A stretch of 64,000 nt of DNA from Mycobacterium dioxanotrophicus (GCF_002157835.1 NZ_CP020809.1:5580001-5644000); one strand, 5' to 3'. Counted from the stretch's first letter, positions 1 through 10,569 are shown. Made by a program: numbers and translations. Notes: generated by a model from the letters alone, not told the origin.

Positions 1-716
1 AACTCCGCCTTGAACTCCTCGTCGAAGATGCGCTGGAACTCGTCCTTGAACATCCCGTCGTAGCCCTTGAGGATGGTGTTCTTGGTCGACAGGTAGACCG
101 GGTAATCCTGTTGCAGCCCATAGGAGAACGACGCACGGGCGAAGTCCTGGATGGACTTCTTGAAGTTGTACATGCCCATAATGACGCCGCCGTCCTCGGG
201 GATGTGGACGACCTCGTGCACCATCGGCTCGCTGCCGTCGTCCGGGGTGAATGTGACGGTGAAGGTGCCGGGCTTGTCGACCTTGGTGTTGAAGGCGCGG
301 TACTGATCACCGAACGCGTGGCGGCCGATGATGATCGGCTTGGTCCAGCCCGGGACCAGCCGCGGTACGTTCTTGATCACAATCGGCGCACGGAAGATGG
401 TGCCGCCCAGGATGTTCCGGATCGTGCCGTTGGGCGAGAGCCACATCTTCTTGAGATTGAACTCCCGCACCCGAGCCTCGTCGGGGGTGATGGTCGCGCA
501 CTTGACACCCACGCCGTGACGCTTGATGGCGTTGGCCGCGTCAACGGTGACCTGGTCGTCGGTCGCGTCGCGGTGTTCGATGCCCAGGTCGTAGTAGTCC
601 AGGTCGATGTCGAGGTACGGCAGGATCAGCTGATCCTTGATCATCTGCCAGATGATGCGGGTCATCTCGTCACCGTCGAGTTCGGCGACAGTGCCTTCGA
701 CTTTGATCTTGGACAT
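1..716 (-). CDS. icd: NADP-dependent isocitrate dehydrogenase, 5' part (cut by window edge)
   Basis: Reading the minus strand from the ATG gives [20 protein letters not shown], then NPDEAR-type and [18 protein letters not shown] segments typical of the monomer-fold eukaryote-like (Icd1) NADP isocitrate dehydrogenases. The enzyme converts isocitrate to 2-oxoglutarate in the TCA cycle, with Mg2+ or Mn2+, in the cytoplasm. About 238 codons are present and the reading frame stays open to the window edge, so the C-terminal half lies outside. The neighbour order icd minus, metY plus matches M. tuberculosis Rv3339c-Rv3340. What is seen is the open frame and motifs. The function is assigned from family knowledge. 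Confidence 0.93.
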   Translation of the reverse strand, partial: MSKIKVEGTVAELDGDEMTRIIWQMIKDQLILPYLDIDLDYYDLGIEHRDATDDQVTVDAANAIKRHGVGVKCATITPDEARVREFNLKKMWLSPNGTIRNILGGTIFRAPIVIKNVPRLVPGWTKPIIIGRHAFGDQYRAFNTKVDKPGTFTVTFTPDDGSEPMVHEVVHIPEDGGVIMGMYNFKKSIQDFARASFSYGLQQDYPVYLSTKNTILKGYDGMFKDEFQRIFDEEFKAE

Positions 717-887
717 GTGAGCCCGCACCCTCCTGCTCGTCGAACGTCTCTCGCGGCCACCCTACAAGGGCGAGCAGCGCCGATGACGTGGCCGCTTCCG
801 TTACCCGGGAGTACCGTGCAACACCGCCGCAGCACCGATTGCAACACGTTGCAGCGACCCTCGGCGCAGACCCGCCAGAACGACCAC

Positions 888-918
888 TTGGCTCCCGCGC
901 GCGGTCATGAGATATTCT
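888..918 (+). promoter_or_regulatory. Candidate promoter of the metY leader
   Basis: TATTCT at 913-918 fits the mycobacterial TANNNT -10, and TTGGCT at 888-893 is a weak -35 with 19 bp spacing. Transcription would start about 7 nt further on, right where the SAM-IV aptamer begins at 926, which is the main reason to believe it. This is inferred only from sequence. Confidence 0.4.
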
Positions 919-925
919 TGGACGC

Positions 926-1045
926 GGTCATGAGCGCCAGCGATAAGCCCCGGCTTGCTGGCCGGCAACCCTCCAACCGCGGTGGGGTGCCCCGGGTGAT
1001 GACCAGGTTGAGTAGCCGTCAGCGGCTGCAAGGCAAGCGCGGGTC
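926..1045 (+). promoter_or_regulatory. SAM-IV riboswitch aptamer
   Basis: This about 120-nt element begins GGTCATGAGCGCCAGCG and closes its first multi-helix unit with GGTGATGACC. It contains AAGCCCCGGCTTGCTGGC and CCGGCAACCCTCCAACC, and ends with GGCAAGCGCGGGTC. These blocks match, in order, the SAM-IV aptamer known from Mycobacterium upstream of O-acetylhomoserine sulfhydrylase genes. It should bind S-adenosylmethionine and reduce expression of the downstream methionine genes. The aptamer lies 150 nt upstream of the metY start, which leaves a long expression platform. The aptamer call rests on remembered family sequence. The mechanism (termination or translation) cannot be decided here. Confidence 0.92.
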
Positions 1046-1081
1046 CGAAGGTACGGGCCCCCAGAGAGACAGGGAAACCTG

Positions 1082-1162
1082 ATGGAGGCCACCCATGTGC
1101 TGTCGTCCGTGAACTGTTCGCGTCCGTCCGCCGTCTGCATGTGCAGGCCCGACGCCCGGTAG
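1082..1162 (+). CDS. Candidate cysteine-containing leader peptide upstream of metY (26 codons)
   Basis: An ATG 36 nt past the riboswitch opens a 26-residue frame with Cys at positions 12, 19 and 21, ending VCMCRPDAR and a TAG stop 33 nt before metY. A weak purine stretch (AGGGAA) precedes it. Cys-rich leader peptides that sense cysteine supply are known upstream of mycobacterial sulfur genes, and the Cys-Met-Cys-Arg ending resembles such peptides. A 5-codon frame with a better ribosome site overlaps it in another frame (separate entry), and only one of the two may be translated. No homologue can be named with certainty. Confidence 0.35.
   Translation: MEATHVLSSVNCSRPSAVCMCRPDAR
1095..1112 (+). 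CDS. Candidate 5-codon Cys-Cys micro-ORF in the metY leader
   Basis: GGAGG at 1084-1088 lies 6 nt before ATG TGC TGT CGT CCG TGA, which would encode Met-Cys-Cys-Arg-Pro. The Shine-Dalgarno spacing is ideal and the tandem Cys codons fit a cysteine-sensing attenuator that would stall ribosomes when Cys-tRNA is low. It lies between the SAM-IV aptamer and metY, so it could add a cysteine input to a methionine-pathway operon. Such a short frame can arise by chance. The evidence is the ribosome site, the codon content and the position. Confidence 0.35.
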   Translation: MCCRP

Positions 1163-1183
1163 CCGATTCACCCGACTTCATAG

Positions 1184-2518
<1,335 letters not shown>

Positions 2519-2537
2519 GGAACGTGAGAACAGCACA

Positions 2538-3680
2538 GTGACCATCACCGAGATCCCCACCGTGTCCCCCGACCGTCCCCCCGCCCCGCTGCCCGCCGAA
2601 GGCGAACTCGGCGCGGTGAACATCGGCACACTGCGCCTGGAGAACGGCGCCGTCCTGCCCGACGTCACCATTGCCGTGCAGCGCTGGGGCGAGCTGTCCC
2701 CCACCCGCGACAACGTCGTGGTGGTGCTGCACGCACTGACCGGAGACTCCTACGTCACCGGCCCGGCCGGCCCCGACCATCCCACCCCCGGCTGGTGGGA
2801 CGGTGTCGCAGGCCCCGGTGCCCCGATCGACACCGACCGCTGGTGCGCGATCTCCACCAACGTGCTCGGCGGCTGCCGCGGTTCCACCGGCCCCGGTTCG
2901 CTGGCCCCCGACGGAAAGCCGTGGGGCTCAAGGTTTCCCCAGATCACCATCCGCGACCAGGTCGAGGCCGACCGGGCTGCGCTTGCGGCGCTGGGCATCA
3001 CCAAGGTCGCGGCGGTGGTCGGCGGCTCGATGGGCGGGGCCCGCGCACTGGAGTGGCTGGTGGGCCATCCCGACGAGGTCGGCGCCGGACTGGTGCTCGC
3101 GGTCGGGGCGCGCGCGACCGCCGACCAGATCGGTACCCAGAGCAGCCAGGTCGCGGCCATCAAGACCGATCCCGACTGGCAGGGCGGCGACTACTACGGC
3201 ACCGGCCGCGAACCGGTGACCGGTATGGAGATCGCCCGACGGTTCGCGCATCTGACCTACCGCGGCGAAGAGGAGCTCGACGCCCGGTTCCGCAACGACG
3301 CCCAAGGCGGCGAGGATCCCGGTAGCGGTGGCCGCTACGGGGTGCAGAGCTACCTGGAGTACCAGGGCGGCAAGCTCGCCGCCCGGTTCGATCCCGGCAC
3401 CTACGTCGTGCTCTCCGACGCACTGTCCAGCCACGACGTCGGCCGCGGCCGCGGCGGGGTGCGGGCCGCGCTGCGCAGTTGCCCGGTTCCGGTGATCGTC
3501 GGCGGGATCACCTCCGACCGGCTCTACCCCATCCGCCTGCAGGAGGAGCTCGCCGAGCTGCTGCCCGGTTGCCGCGAACTGGATGTCGTGGACTCGGAGT
3601 ACGGGCACGACGGATTTCTGGTCGAGACCGAGGTGGTCGGCAAGCTGGTGCGCCGGACACTGGAGCTGATACCGAGGTGA
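2538..3680 (+). CDS. metX: Homoserine O-acetyltransferase
   Basis: An alpha/beta-hydrolase-fold acetyltransferase of 380 residues that makes O-acetyl-L-homoserine from homoserine and acetyl-CoA, the substrate of MetY next door. The nucleophile is Ser164 in [14 protein letters not shown]. The conserved [21 protein letters not shown] and [12 protein letters not shown] blocks are present, with the acid in [10 protein letters not shown] and the histidine in YGHDGF. The start is a GTG; no in-frame alternative with a better ribosome site was found. The length fits the family. The stop overlaps the next gene's start in GTGA, so the methyltransferase is translationally coupled. Confidence 0.95.
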   Translation: MTITEIPTVSPDRPPAPLPAEGELGAVNIGTLRLENGAVLPDVTIAVQRWGELSPTRDNVVVVLHALTGDSYVTGPAGPDHPTPGWWDGVAGPGAPIDTDRWCAISTNVLGGCRGSTGPGSLAPDGKPWGSRFPQITIRDQVEADRAALAALGITKVAAVVGGSMGGARALEWLVGHPDEVGAGLVLAVGARATADQIGTQSSQVAAIKTDPDWQGGDYYGTGREPVTGMEIARRFAHLTYRGEEELDARFRNDAQGGEDPGSGGRYGVQSYLEYQGGKLAARFDPGTYVVLSDALSSHDVGRGRGGVRAALRSCPVPVIVGGITSDRLYPIRLQEELAELLPGCRELDVVDSEYGHDGFLVETEVVGKLVRRTLELIPR

Positions 3681-4408
3681 GCGTGTCGGGTCCGCAGCGT
3701 TCCCTCTCATTCGGCTCGGAGGCCGCGGCCTACGAACGCGGCCGCCCGTCATACCCACCGGAAGCGATCGACTGGCTGTTGCCCGCCGGCGCGTCCGACG
3801 TCCTTGACCTGGGGGCGGGCACCGGCAAGCTCACCACCCGGCTCGTCGAGCGCGGTCTGAACGTGATCGCCGTCGATCCGATCCCGGAAATGCTTGAGCT
3901 GCTGACGACTTCGCTGCCCGACACCCCGGCACTGCTGGGCACCGCCGAGGAGATCCCGTTGGCGGACAACAGCGTCGACGCCGTACTGGTGGCGCAGGCC
4001 TGGCACTGGTTCGATCCGGAGCGGGCAGCGGCCGAGATCAGCCGGGTGCTGCGCCCGGGCGGGCGGCTGGGTCTGGTGTGGAACACCCGCGACGAACGGA
4101 TGGGCTGGGTCAAGGACCTGGGCCAGATCATCGGTCACGAAAACGATCCGTTCAACCACGAGGTGACGCTGCCCGCGCCGTTCGCCCACACCGAACGCCA
4201 GCAGGTCGAGTGGACGAGTTATCTGACGCCGCAAGCACTTATCGATCTCGTGGCGTCACGTAGCTACTGCATCACCTCGCCCGAGCAGGTGCGCACGCGC
4301 ACGCTGGGGCAGGTTCGTGAACTGCTGGCCACGCATCCGGCGCTGGCCAACAGCTCCGGTTTGGCGCTGCCGTACCTCACGGTGTCCATCCGGTCCACGT
4401 TGTCCTAA
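3677..4408 (+). CDS. Class I SAM-dependent methyltransferase (Rv3342-like)
   Basis: A 243-residue protein with the Rossmann methyltransferase core. Motif I is [12 protein letters not shown], followed by an acidic end of strand 2 (IAVDPIPEM) and a motif IV region ([14 protein letters not shown]) as in the UbiE/Coq5-like Methyltransf_11 family. The GTG start sits inside the metX stop (GTGA), and the frame can be opened further upstream only by running through metX. It is the third gene of the riboswitch-controlled met unit, as in M. tuberculosis, so the substrate may relate to sulfur or methionine metabolism. That link is inference and the substrate is unknown. Confidence 0.85.
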   Translation: MSVSGPQRSLSFGSEAAAYERGRPSYPPEAIDWLLPAGASDVLDLGAGTGKLTTRLVERGLNVIAVDPIPEMLELLTTSLPDTPALLGTAEEIPLADNSVDAVLVAQAWHWFDPERAAAEISRVLRPGGRLGLVWNTRDERMGWVKDLGQIIGHENDPFNHEVTLPAPFAHTERQQVEWTSYLTPQALIDLVASRSYCITSPEQVRTRTLGQVRELLATHPALANSSGLALPYLTVSIRSTLS

Positions 4409-4420
4409 CGGGTCGCCGCG

Positions 4421-5845
4421 TCACAACAAGTTGCGTGCCTTCCGGCGACACTCGTCGGCCAGTTGCTGTTCACGACCGAACAGCAGGCCGAACGTGAAGC
4501 CGTTTTCGCCGACGGTCGTTCCGGCCGACAGGGCCATGCGGCGCAACACGGCAGACGCGACCACCGTGTCCTGATGGTCACCCAGCACTGACTGAAAGCG
4601 CTTGTAGTGCTTCGCCGTTCGCTTGGTTTGCTTCGAGCCGCCGGCGTCTGCGCACAGCTCGGCGGCGTATCGGGCCCGCTTTGCCGCCTTGCGTGCGCGA
4701 TGCAGCATCGCGTCGTCGGCGTCATCGTCACCCAGCGCCGCGGCGAGCCGTCGATCGGCCTTCCGCTCGGCTTTGCGCGCCCGCTTGACCAGCTCCTTGG
4801 TAGTCATCTCCGGATCCACAGGCGGTGCGGTACGCCACGTTCGCAACGCCGCCATGATCGCCAGGTAACGCGGCGAGTCCATGGCCTCTGCGACTTGGGC
4901 GCGCGCCGGAAACTCGATGGCCTGCAGGTCGTTTCGCACGCGCGAGGGCACTGGGCCGAGGATCAGGTCGTCGGGGAACTCGTCGAGCGCGTTGGTGAAT
5001 CTGCGGTGCTGAACCTGGCAATCGCGAACATCGCCGAGCAATCCGGCGAACCATCGCAGCTCGTCCTCGAGATCACCGACAACCGCCTGGTCCAGCACCT
5101 TGCCGAAAACCCTCAGCGTGCTCCGCAGCCGCCGGATCGCCACCCGCGTGTCGTGGATGGGATCCTGACCGCGCCGCAACCCGATGTCACCGGCAACGAT
5201 CTGGTCGATCTGGGTGTTCACGTACCGCGACAACGCGCGCGCCGCAGACGACAAGGACTGAACCGTCGGGAGCGGAGGAAGGACACGGGCGAGCTTCGAC
5301 GGATAGGAAGACGGTCGGGCACCCGCAGCCGCCAGCCGGCTGGTCAGCTGTTTGGGGATCGACGGGGTACGGGGCCCAAGTTCGACCTCGACCTCACGCC
5401 ATGCCAACAGCCGCTCGTCCGCCCAGGCGCGCACCGAGTCGTCGGCGATCTCTGCGTAGAGTTCGGCGCCTTCGGGGTTACAGATCCGGTAGCGCTTGCG
5501 GACGGTGTGGATCGTCGCAACACTGTCCAGATGCCTGCCCAGGCTGGTCCCCGTGAGTAGCGCCCTGACTGCTTCAGGCAACCCGTCGGTGGGCGGCCAG
5601 TGCAGTTCCACGCGCCCCTCGGCGGCCGGAACCTTCAGCTGCCATCCGGTGTCGTCGTCACCGCTGCGACGGCGGAGCAAGATTCCGTGCGTCTGTAGGT
5701 CACGCTCCGCGGTGTCGTAGTATTCGCTGGTCAGGTCGACGGTGTCATGCTCGACCTCAGCATCCGCGAAGATGTCGCGGAGCTTCGGCAACTGAAACTG
5801 ATCATCGACGTCCCACTTGCCTTCACGCTCGAGAACCTCGTGCAT
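4421..5845 (-). CDS. CYTH and CHAD domain protein
   Basis: The first about 200 residues form a CYTH (triphosphate tunnel metalloenzyme) domain with alternating charged strands such as WQLKVPAAEGRVELHW and REVEVELG. The rest, from about residue 210, is an alpha-helical CHAD domain rich in conserved His, Arg and Lys (DPIHDTRVAIRRLRSTLR and LHRARKAAKRARYAAEL). This architecture is linked to polyphosphate binding and inorganic polyphosphate metabolism. Length (474 aa) fits CYTH-CHAD fusions. The start ATG has no strong ribosome site. It ends 12 nt from the convergent methyltransferase, with no clear hairpin between. Confidence 0.88.
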   Translation of the reverse strand: MHEVLEREGKWDVDDQFQLPKLRDIFADAEVEHDTVDLTSEYYDTAERDLQTHGILLRRRSGDDDTGWQLKVPAAEGRVELHWPPTDGLPEAVRALLTGTSLGRHLDSVATIHTVRKRYRICNPEGAELYAEIADDSVRAWADERLLAWREVEVELGPRTPSIPKQLTSRLAAAGARPSSYPSKLARVLPPLPTVQSLSSAARALSRYVNTQIDQIVAGDIGLRRGQDPIHDTRVAIRRLRSTLRVFGKVLDQAVVGDLEDELRWFAGLLGDVRDCQVQHRRFTNALDEFPDDLILGPVPSRVRNDLQAIEFPARAQVAEAMDSPRYLAIMAALRTWRTAPPVDPEMTTKELVKRARKAERKADRRLAAALGDDDADDAMLHRARKAAKRARYAAELCADAGGSKQTKRTAKHYKRFQSVLGDHQDTVVASAVLRRMALSAGTTVGENGFTFGLLFGREQQLADECRRKARNLL

Positions 5846-5911
5846 ACCAGGGAGGATTTCCGCCTGGTCACACCGTCAAACCAGGTTCCGTGAAGGTCTC
5901 GCGCCGCGCCG

Positions 5912-7447
5912 TCAGGCGCTGAGCTCGGCGTTGTCCGCATCCACGGCGCCGAACCACCGCTGCAGCGCGTCGGTCAACCCACCGTCGTCGGATCCGTCTG
6001 CAGCCCAGGCGACATAGCCGTCGGGCCGGATCAACAGGGCCGCCGGCCCGTCCACCACGCGCGCCCGGGTGATGTCGACCCGGTCGGCCCATCCCTGCGC
6101 GGCCTCGGCATACGCGCCGGAGGAATCGACCAGGACCGGTCGGGCGGCACGCATCAGCTCGGCGATCCGACGCCCGTCGTCGAGAACCAGTTCGGGCACC
6201 ATCGATCCGCAGAGCCGGTGTCCCCCGTATCCCATGTCGTAGGGCAGGTCAGACCCGGCGATCACGTTCGCGATGTGCGTCGCGCCGTCCGGCGTCGCCA
6301 GCAGTTCAGCGAAAAGTGTTCGCAGCGCTGCCACTTCGGGACCGGCCGCCATCAGCGCGGCCTGGGCCATCGACTGCGTCATCACGCGTTGGCCGATCGG
6401 GTGCCGTTCGGTGTGGTAGCTGTCCAGTAGCCCCGGCGGAGCCCAGCCGTTCAGTTCGGCGGCCAGCTTCCAGCCGAGGTTCATCGCATCCTGCATGCCG
6501 AGGTTCAGCCCGGGACCACCCATCGCCGAGTGCACATGCGCGGCATCACCGACCAGGAACACGTTGCCGGCCCGGTAGCGGTCCGCCTGCCGGGTGTTCT
6601 GGCCGTTGATGCGCCGCAACGCATGTGGCCCCGCACCGAGCGGCGGACCCATGGGCAGGTCCACTCCGATCACCCGGGCGGCGCTCTCCCGCAGTTCCGC
6701 CACCGTCAGTGGCGGAGCGTCGTCGGGCAGCAGGTCACCGTACTCGATCGTCCCGACCATCGGCCGGCCCGGCTCGAACTCGGCGTAGATCAGCACACCG
6801 CCGTCGAACCTGTTGTGCCCGAAGGGGATACGCCCGTGCCCCGGCAGGTTCAGTCCACCGTCGCCGGTGCGCAGCTCGTCCGGCACGCTGACGTGCGCGA
6901 TCCGGCCGACCACGTCCGTGGTGAACCCGGGGAACTCGATACCGACGCTCTTCCTGACGAAGCTGCGCCCGCCGTCGGCACCGACCAGGTACCGGGTGTC
7001 CAGCCGGTAGGAGTTCTCGGACGAGGTCACCGACACCGTGACACCGTCTGTGCGCGAATCGATTCCGGTGAGCTCGTGCCCCCAGCGGATCTGCACGCCG
7101 AGGGATTCCACCCAGTCGACCAGTGTGCGCACCACGCGCGGCTGCTGAATCATCATGCCGTACATCGGATTGTCGGTCACTCCGAGGAACGGCAGCCGCA
7201 TACCCGCGAAAATGTAGCCAGGCATGGGTTGCGGCGGATCGGCCGAGCCGCTGAGCATCGAGTAGAGACCCCGCAGGTCGAGCGCCCGAACAGCCTGTCC
7301 GACAATCCCGTTGGCCTTCAATTCGGTACTCGGCGCCGGCAGTTGCTCGAGCACGACCGGGCGAATGCCGGCCAACGCGAGCTCGCCGGCCAGCAGCAGG
7401 CCGTTGGGCCCGGCACCCGATATGACGACCTCCGTCTTCTCGTTCAT
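5912..7447 (-). CDS. FAD-dependent monooxygenase (group A, rifampicin-monooxygenase-like)
   Basis: This 511-residue flavoprotein has the FAD dinucleotide fold at the N-terminus (VVISGAGPNGLLLAGELALAG), the DG motif (YLVGADGGRSFVRK) and the second FAD motif (VFLVGDAAHVHSAMGGPGLNLGMQDAMNLGWKLA). The C-terminal about 120 residues look like the thioredoxin-like tail of aromatic hydroxylases and Rox-type enzymes. It should use NADPH and O2 to hydroxylate an aromatic compound; the substrate is unknown, and a xenobiotic or antibiotic is possible. The ATG overlaps the stop of the upstream tetR in ATGA, so the two are coupled and share a promoter with a tandem operator. Confidence 0.88.
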   Translation of the reverse strand: MNEKTEVVISGAGPNGLLLAGELALAGIRPVVLEQLPAPSTELKANGIVGQAVRALDLRGLYSMLSGSADPPQPMPGYIFAGMRLPFLGVTDNPMYGMMIQQPRVVRTLVDWVESLGVQIRWGHELTGIDSRTDGVTVSVTSSENSYRLDTRYLVGADGGRSFVRKSVGIEFPGFTTDVVGRIAHVSVPDELRTGDGGLNLPGHGRIPFGHNRFDGGVLIYAEFEPGRPMVGTIEYGDLLPDDAPPLTVAELRESAARVIGVDLPMGPPLGAGPHALRRINGQNTRQADRYRAGNVFLVGDAAHVHSAMGGPGLNLGMQDAMNLGWKLAAELNGWAPPGLLDSYHTERHPIGQRVMTQSMAQAALMAAGPEVAALRTLFAELLATPDGATHIANVIAGSDLPYDMGYGGHRLCGSMVPELVLDDGRRIAELMRAARPVLVDSSGAYAEAAQGWADRVDITRARVVDGPAALLIRPDGYVAWAADGSDDGGLTDALQRWFGAVDADNAELSA

Positions 7448-8061
7448 TTCTTCCTCTCGGGTTCAGGCAGCCCAGCGGTGACGGCAGCGAACCCCTGCCG
7501 CAGCAGTGCGGTGAACGACACCGGCGGGTCGGCATTTGCGTACTGGTCCATCGCGACGTCGCCCACGGCGCGGACGACGGCCACCACCAGCTGTGGATAC
7601 ATATCGCGCTCGGGATCCGTGCCGGTACGTTCGGCGATGACCGCCACCCACTCATCGAACATCGCTCGGAATGTCGCGTCGCGGATCTCCGGAACCATCA
7701 ACAGTTTTCGGACCTCGGCAAGCTGCTGCCGAGTCGGCAGGACGTTCTCCGCGCCGTACATGTCCGCGAAGTCCTCGTCGAGCGGTTCCACCACGGCCTC
7801 CATGACCGACGTCCACAACGGCTCGCCGGGCGGACGGTTACGCAGCGTCTCGATACTGCGTCGCATGCGTTCGACCTGGCGGTACGCCAGTGCGTCGTAC
7901 TTGCCACCGAAGTAATTGGTGAAGGTGCGCAACGAGACACCCGCCAAGTTGGCGATGTCTTCGCGGGTGACGTTCTCCAGTCCCCGCTCGAACATCAGAC
8001 TCAGCGCGGCGTCGCTGAGCGCCCGCCGGGTGTCGAGTTTCTTGCGCTCCCTCAGCCCCAC
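7444..8061 (-). CDS. TetR family repressor of the flavin monooxygenase unit
   Basis: The N-terminal HTH reads LDTRRALSDAALSLMFERG and GVSLRTFTNYFGGKYDAL, a clear TetR_N domain, followed by a helical ligand domain of about 150 residues. The frame is open further upstream to an ATG at 8097, but that ATG lies inside a perfect operator palindrome, so I chose the GTG at 8061 that gives VGLRERKKLDTR, a usual mycobacterial TetR beginning. The gene is first in a two-gene unit with the monooxygenase and probably represses both until an inducer binds. Start choice is the main uncertainty. Confidence 0.85.
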   Translation of the reverse strand: MGLRERKKLDTRRALSDAALSLMFERGLENVTREDIANLAGVSLRTFTNYFGGKYDALAYRQVERMRRSIETLRNRPPGEPLWTSVMEAVVEPLDEDFADMYGAENVLPTRQQLAEVRKLLMVPEIRDATFRAMFDEWVAVIAERTGTDPERDMYPQLVVAVVRAVGDVAMDQYANADPPVSFTALLRQGFAAVTAGLPEPERKK

Positions 8062-8079
8062 GCCAACCACGATAATCAG

Positions 8080-8100
8080 ATATTGCCCGTTGGGCAATAT
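8080..8100. promoter_or_regulatory. Operator palindrome 1 of the tetR-monooxygenase unit
   Basis: A perfect inverted repeat, ATATTGCCC-N3-GGGCAATAT, just upstream of the tetR GTG start. A near-copy follows immediately. Self-repression by the adjacent TetR protein is inferred. Confidence 0.75.
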
Positions 8101-8114
8101 TTCCCGTCGGGCAA
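8100..8114. promoter_or_regulatory. Operator palindrome 2 of the tetR-monooxygenase unit
   Basis: TTTCCCGTCGGGCAA matches the core of the first operator (TTGCCCGTTGGGCAA) at 13 of 15 positions. The centres are 17 bp apart, which suits two TetR dimers bound next to each other. Confidence 0.65.
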
Positions 8115-8177
8115 GTTATGTCGGTCCGGTGAAAACGAGTTGAACGCTCGCCGAGACTCACGGAGCGATGTGTGCCG

Positions 8178-8471
8178 CTAGCTGGTGCCCAGGGGGTCGA
8201 TGGTCCACGCGATGTAGAGCACCGCCGCACTGACGGTCGCGGTGGTGACGAAATCGATCGCCCTGCTTCGTACCACCAGCAGACCGGCCCGGTCGTCGGT
8301 CAAGGTCAGCCGCAACGCCGCGGCCACCCCGACACCGATACCGATGACCAGCGCGCCACGACGCCAGTAACCCGCCACCACCAAAGCGAACGCCGCGATG
8401 AAGATCAGCCCGACCACGAGGATCGGCCACTGCCCGGCGAACACCTTGCGGACGAATTCCCGGGCAGTCAC
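8178..8471 (-). CDS. DUF3017 small membrane protein
   Basis: A 97-residue protein with three hydrophobic segments ([40 protein letters not shown] and [17 protein letters not shown]). This family is a constant neighbour of folD in mycobacteria (Rv3355c). The GTG start overlaps the folD stop by 4 nt (GTGA), so it is translationally coupled. Function is unknown. Confidence 0.88.
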   Translation of the reverse strand: MTAREFVRKVFAGQWPILVVGLIFIAAFALVVAGYWRRGALVIGIGVGVAAALRLTLTDDRAGLLVVRSRAIDFVTTATVSAAVLYIAWTIDPLGTS

Positions 8472-9319
8472 GCCAGTTTCGACTCTTCGAGCTCGACGAC
8501 GTTGGTGAGCAGGAACGCGCGGGTCAGCGGCCCGACACCGCCGGGATTCGGCGATACATGCCCGGCGACCTCCCAGACGTCGGGAGCCACGTCACCGGTC
8601 AGCTTGTCGTTCACCCGGCTCACGCCGACGTCGACGACGGCCGCGCCCGGCTTGACCATGTCCGCGGTCAGCAGGTGTGGCACACCGACCGCGGCGATGA
8701 TGATGTCGGCCTGCCGGGTCAGGCTGGGCAGATCACGAGTTCCGGTGTGGCACAACGTCACCGTGGCGTTCTCCGAACGCCGCGTGAGCAGCAGACCCAT
8801 CGGCCGGCCAACCGTCACACCGCGGCCCATCACCACCACATGGGCGCCCGCGATCGGCACGTCGAACCGGCGCAGCAGGTGCACGATGCCGCGCGGAGTG
8901 CAGGGCAGCGGAGCCTCTTTGCCCAGCACCAACCGGCCGAGGTTGGTCGGGTGCAGCCCGTCGGCGTCCTTCATCGGATCGATGCGCTCGAGTGCGGCGT
9001 TCTCGTCGAGGTGCTTGGCCAGCGGCAGCTGCACGATGTAGCCCGTACAGTCCGGATTGGCGTTGAGTTCGTCGATGGTGGCGTCGAGCTCGGCCTGCGA
9101 GATGTCGGCGGGCAGGTCGCGGCGGATCGAGTTGATGCCGACCTTCGCGCAGTCGGCATGCTTGCCGCGCACATAGGCCTGCGATCCGGGATCGTCACCG
9201 ACCAACACGGTGCCCAGGCCGGGCGTGCGGCCCGCAGCGGTCAACTTCGCTACGCGTTCCTTGAGATCGGTGAAGATCTCGTCGCGCGTGGCCTTACCAT
9301 CCAGCGTTATCGCACCCAC
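8468..9319 (-). CDS. folD: Bifunctional methylenetetrahydrofolate dehydrogenase / cyclohydrolase
   Basis: This cytoplasmic enzyme interconverts 5,10-methylene-, 5,10-methenyl- and 10-formyl-tetrahydrofolate, supplying one-carbon units. The catalytic pair is Y49 and K53 in [16 protein letters not shown]. The substrate block [13 protein letters not shown], the [11 protein letters not shown] loop and the NADP site [13 protein letters not shown] are all present. Length is 283 residues, as usual. The start is GTG. Its upstream neighbour, 38 bp away, is divergent, so both promoters must lie in that short gap. Confidence 0.96.
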   Translation of the reverse strand: MGAITLDGKATRDEIFTDLKERVAKLTAAGRTPGLGTVLVGDDPGSQAYVRGKHADCAKVGINSIRRDLPADISQAELDATIDELNANPDCTGYIVQLPLAKHLDENAALERIDPMKDADGLHPTNLGRLVLGKEAPLPCTPRGIVHLLRRFDVPIAGAHVVVMGRGVTVGRPMGLLLTRRSENATVTLCHTGTRDLPSLTRQADIIIAAVGVPHLLTADMVKPGAAVVDVGVSRVNDKLTGDVAPDVWEVAGHVSPNPGGVGPLTRAFLLTNVVELEESKLA

Positions 9320-9357
9320 ACTGTCATTCTGACAGGCCGCATGGCAGGCTCCCCGCT

Positions 9358-10569
9358 ATGCACAGTTCTGCGGATGTGTTCAGTGAGGCCAAGCTGGGCC
9401 CGGTGACGTTGCGCAACCGCGTCATCAAGGCCGCCACATTCGAAGCGTCGACACCGCATGCCCTGGTCACCGACGACCTCATCAAGTACCACCAGCTGCC
9501 CGCGGCCGGCGGGGTGGGCATGACGACCGTGGCCTACTGCGCCGTCTCCCCCGGCGGCCGCACCGACGGTTGGCAGATCTGGATGCGCCCGGAGGCCCTG
9601 CCCGGACTGCGGCGGCTCACCGAGACGATCCACGGCGAGGGCGCGGCCATCAGCGCGCAGATCGGTCACGCGGGCCCGGTTGCCAACGCGCGCACCAACA
9701 AGGCTCCGGCGCTGGCCCCGGTGCGGTTCTTCAACCCGCTGTCCATGCGGTTCGCCCGCAAGGCCACCGTCGACGACATCCGCGACGTGATGACGGCCCA
9801 CGCCAACGCCGCACGGTTGGCCATCGACGCCGGATTCGACGCGGTAGAGGTGCACCTCGGACACAACTATCTGGCCAGCTCGTTCCTCAGCCCGCTGATC
9901 AACCGCCGCGCCGACGAGTTCGGCGGATCGCTGGAGAACCGCGCCAAGGTGGCGCGCGGCGTGGTGCGTGCGGTGCGTGACGCCGTCGACAAACACGGCG
10001 ACCGCCGGATCGCGGTCACGGCGAAGCTCAACATGAGCGACGGGGTGCGCGGCGGCATCACATGCGAAGAATCGCTGCAGACCGCCACATGGCTCGAGGA
10101 AGACGGTGGGCTGGACGCCATCGAGCTGACCGCGGGCAGCTCACTGGTCAACCCCATGTACCTGTTCCGCGGTGGCGCGCCGGTCAAGGAGTTCGCGGCC
10201 AATTTCAAACCGCCGATCAGCTGGGGTATCCGGATGAGCGGCCACAAGTTCTTCCGTGAGTACCCCTACCGCGAGGCCTACCTCCTGCGCGAAGCCAAGC
10301 TGTTCCGCGCCGAACTGAAGCTGCCGCTGATCCTGCTGGGCGGCATCACCAACCGCAACACCATGGATCTCGCGATGGCCGAGGGATTCGACTTCGTCGC
10401 CATGGGCCGCGCGCTGCTTGCCGAACCCGACCTGATCAACCGCATCAAGAACGAGGACAGCGCGGGGTCGGTCACCTCGCGGTGCACGCACTGCAACCAG
10501 TGCATGCCGACGATTTACCGCCACACCCACTGTGTGGTCACCGGAGCGCCCGATTCTCTGTCAATCTGA
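9358..10569 (+). CDS. NADH:flavin oxidoreductase (old yellow enzyme family, Rv3359-like)
   Basis: A 403-residue FMN TIM-barrel. Recognisable segments are LGPVTLRNRVIKAATFE at the N-terminus, QIGHAGP, the VEVHLGHNYLASSFLSPLINRRADEFGGS block of the family and the phosphate-binding LLGGITNRNTMD and VAMGRALLAEPDL. The C-terminal tail CTHCNQCMPTIYRHTHC carries a CxxCxxC-like cluster reminiscent of the Fe-S motif in 2,4-dienoyl-CoA reductase-type members, but the Fe-S and second-nucleotide domains that follow in those enzymes are absent. It should reduce an activated alkene; the substrate is unknown. Confidence 0.87.
   Translation: MHSSADVFSEAKLGPVTLRNRVIKAATFEASTPHALVTDDLIKYHQLPAAGGVGMTTVAYCAVSPGGRTDGWQIWMRPEALPGLRRLTETIHGEGAAISAQIGHAGPVANARTNKAPALAPVRFFNPLSMRFARKATVDDIRDVMTAHANAARLAIDAGFDAVEVHLGHNYLASSFLSPLINRRADEFGGSLENRAKVARGVVRAVRDAVDKHGDRRIAVTAKLNMSDGVRGGITCEESLQTATWLEEDGGLDAIELTAGSSLVNPMYLFRGGAPVKEFAANFKPPISWGIRMSGHKFFREYPYREAYLLREAKLFRAELKLPLILLGGITNRNTMDLAMAEGFDFVAMGRALLAEPDLINRIKNEDSAGSVTSRCTHCNQCMPTIYRHTHCVVTGAPDSLSI

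Noticed and set aside
111..1082. Long plus-strand frame across icd and the riboswitch
   Set aside because: It is antisense to icd and runs through the SAM-IV aptamer. It is a by-product of GC-rich codon structure.
8062..8097. Upstream ATG for the tetR of the monooxygenase unit
   Set aside because: The ATG lies within the operator palindrome and the added residues do not look like a TetR N-terminus. It is not fully excluded, because leaderless starts occur in this organism.
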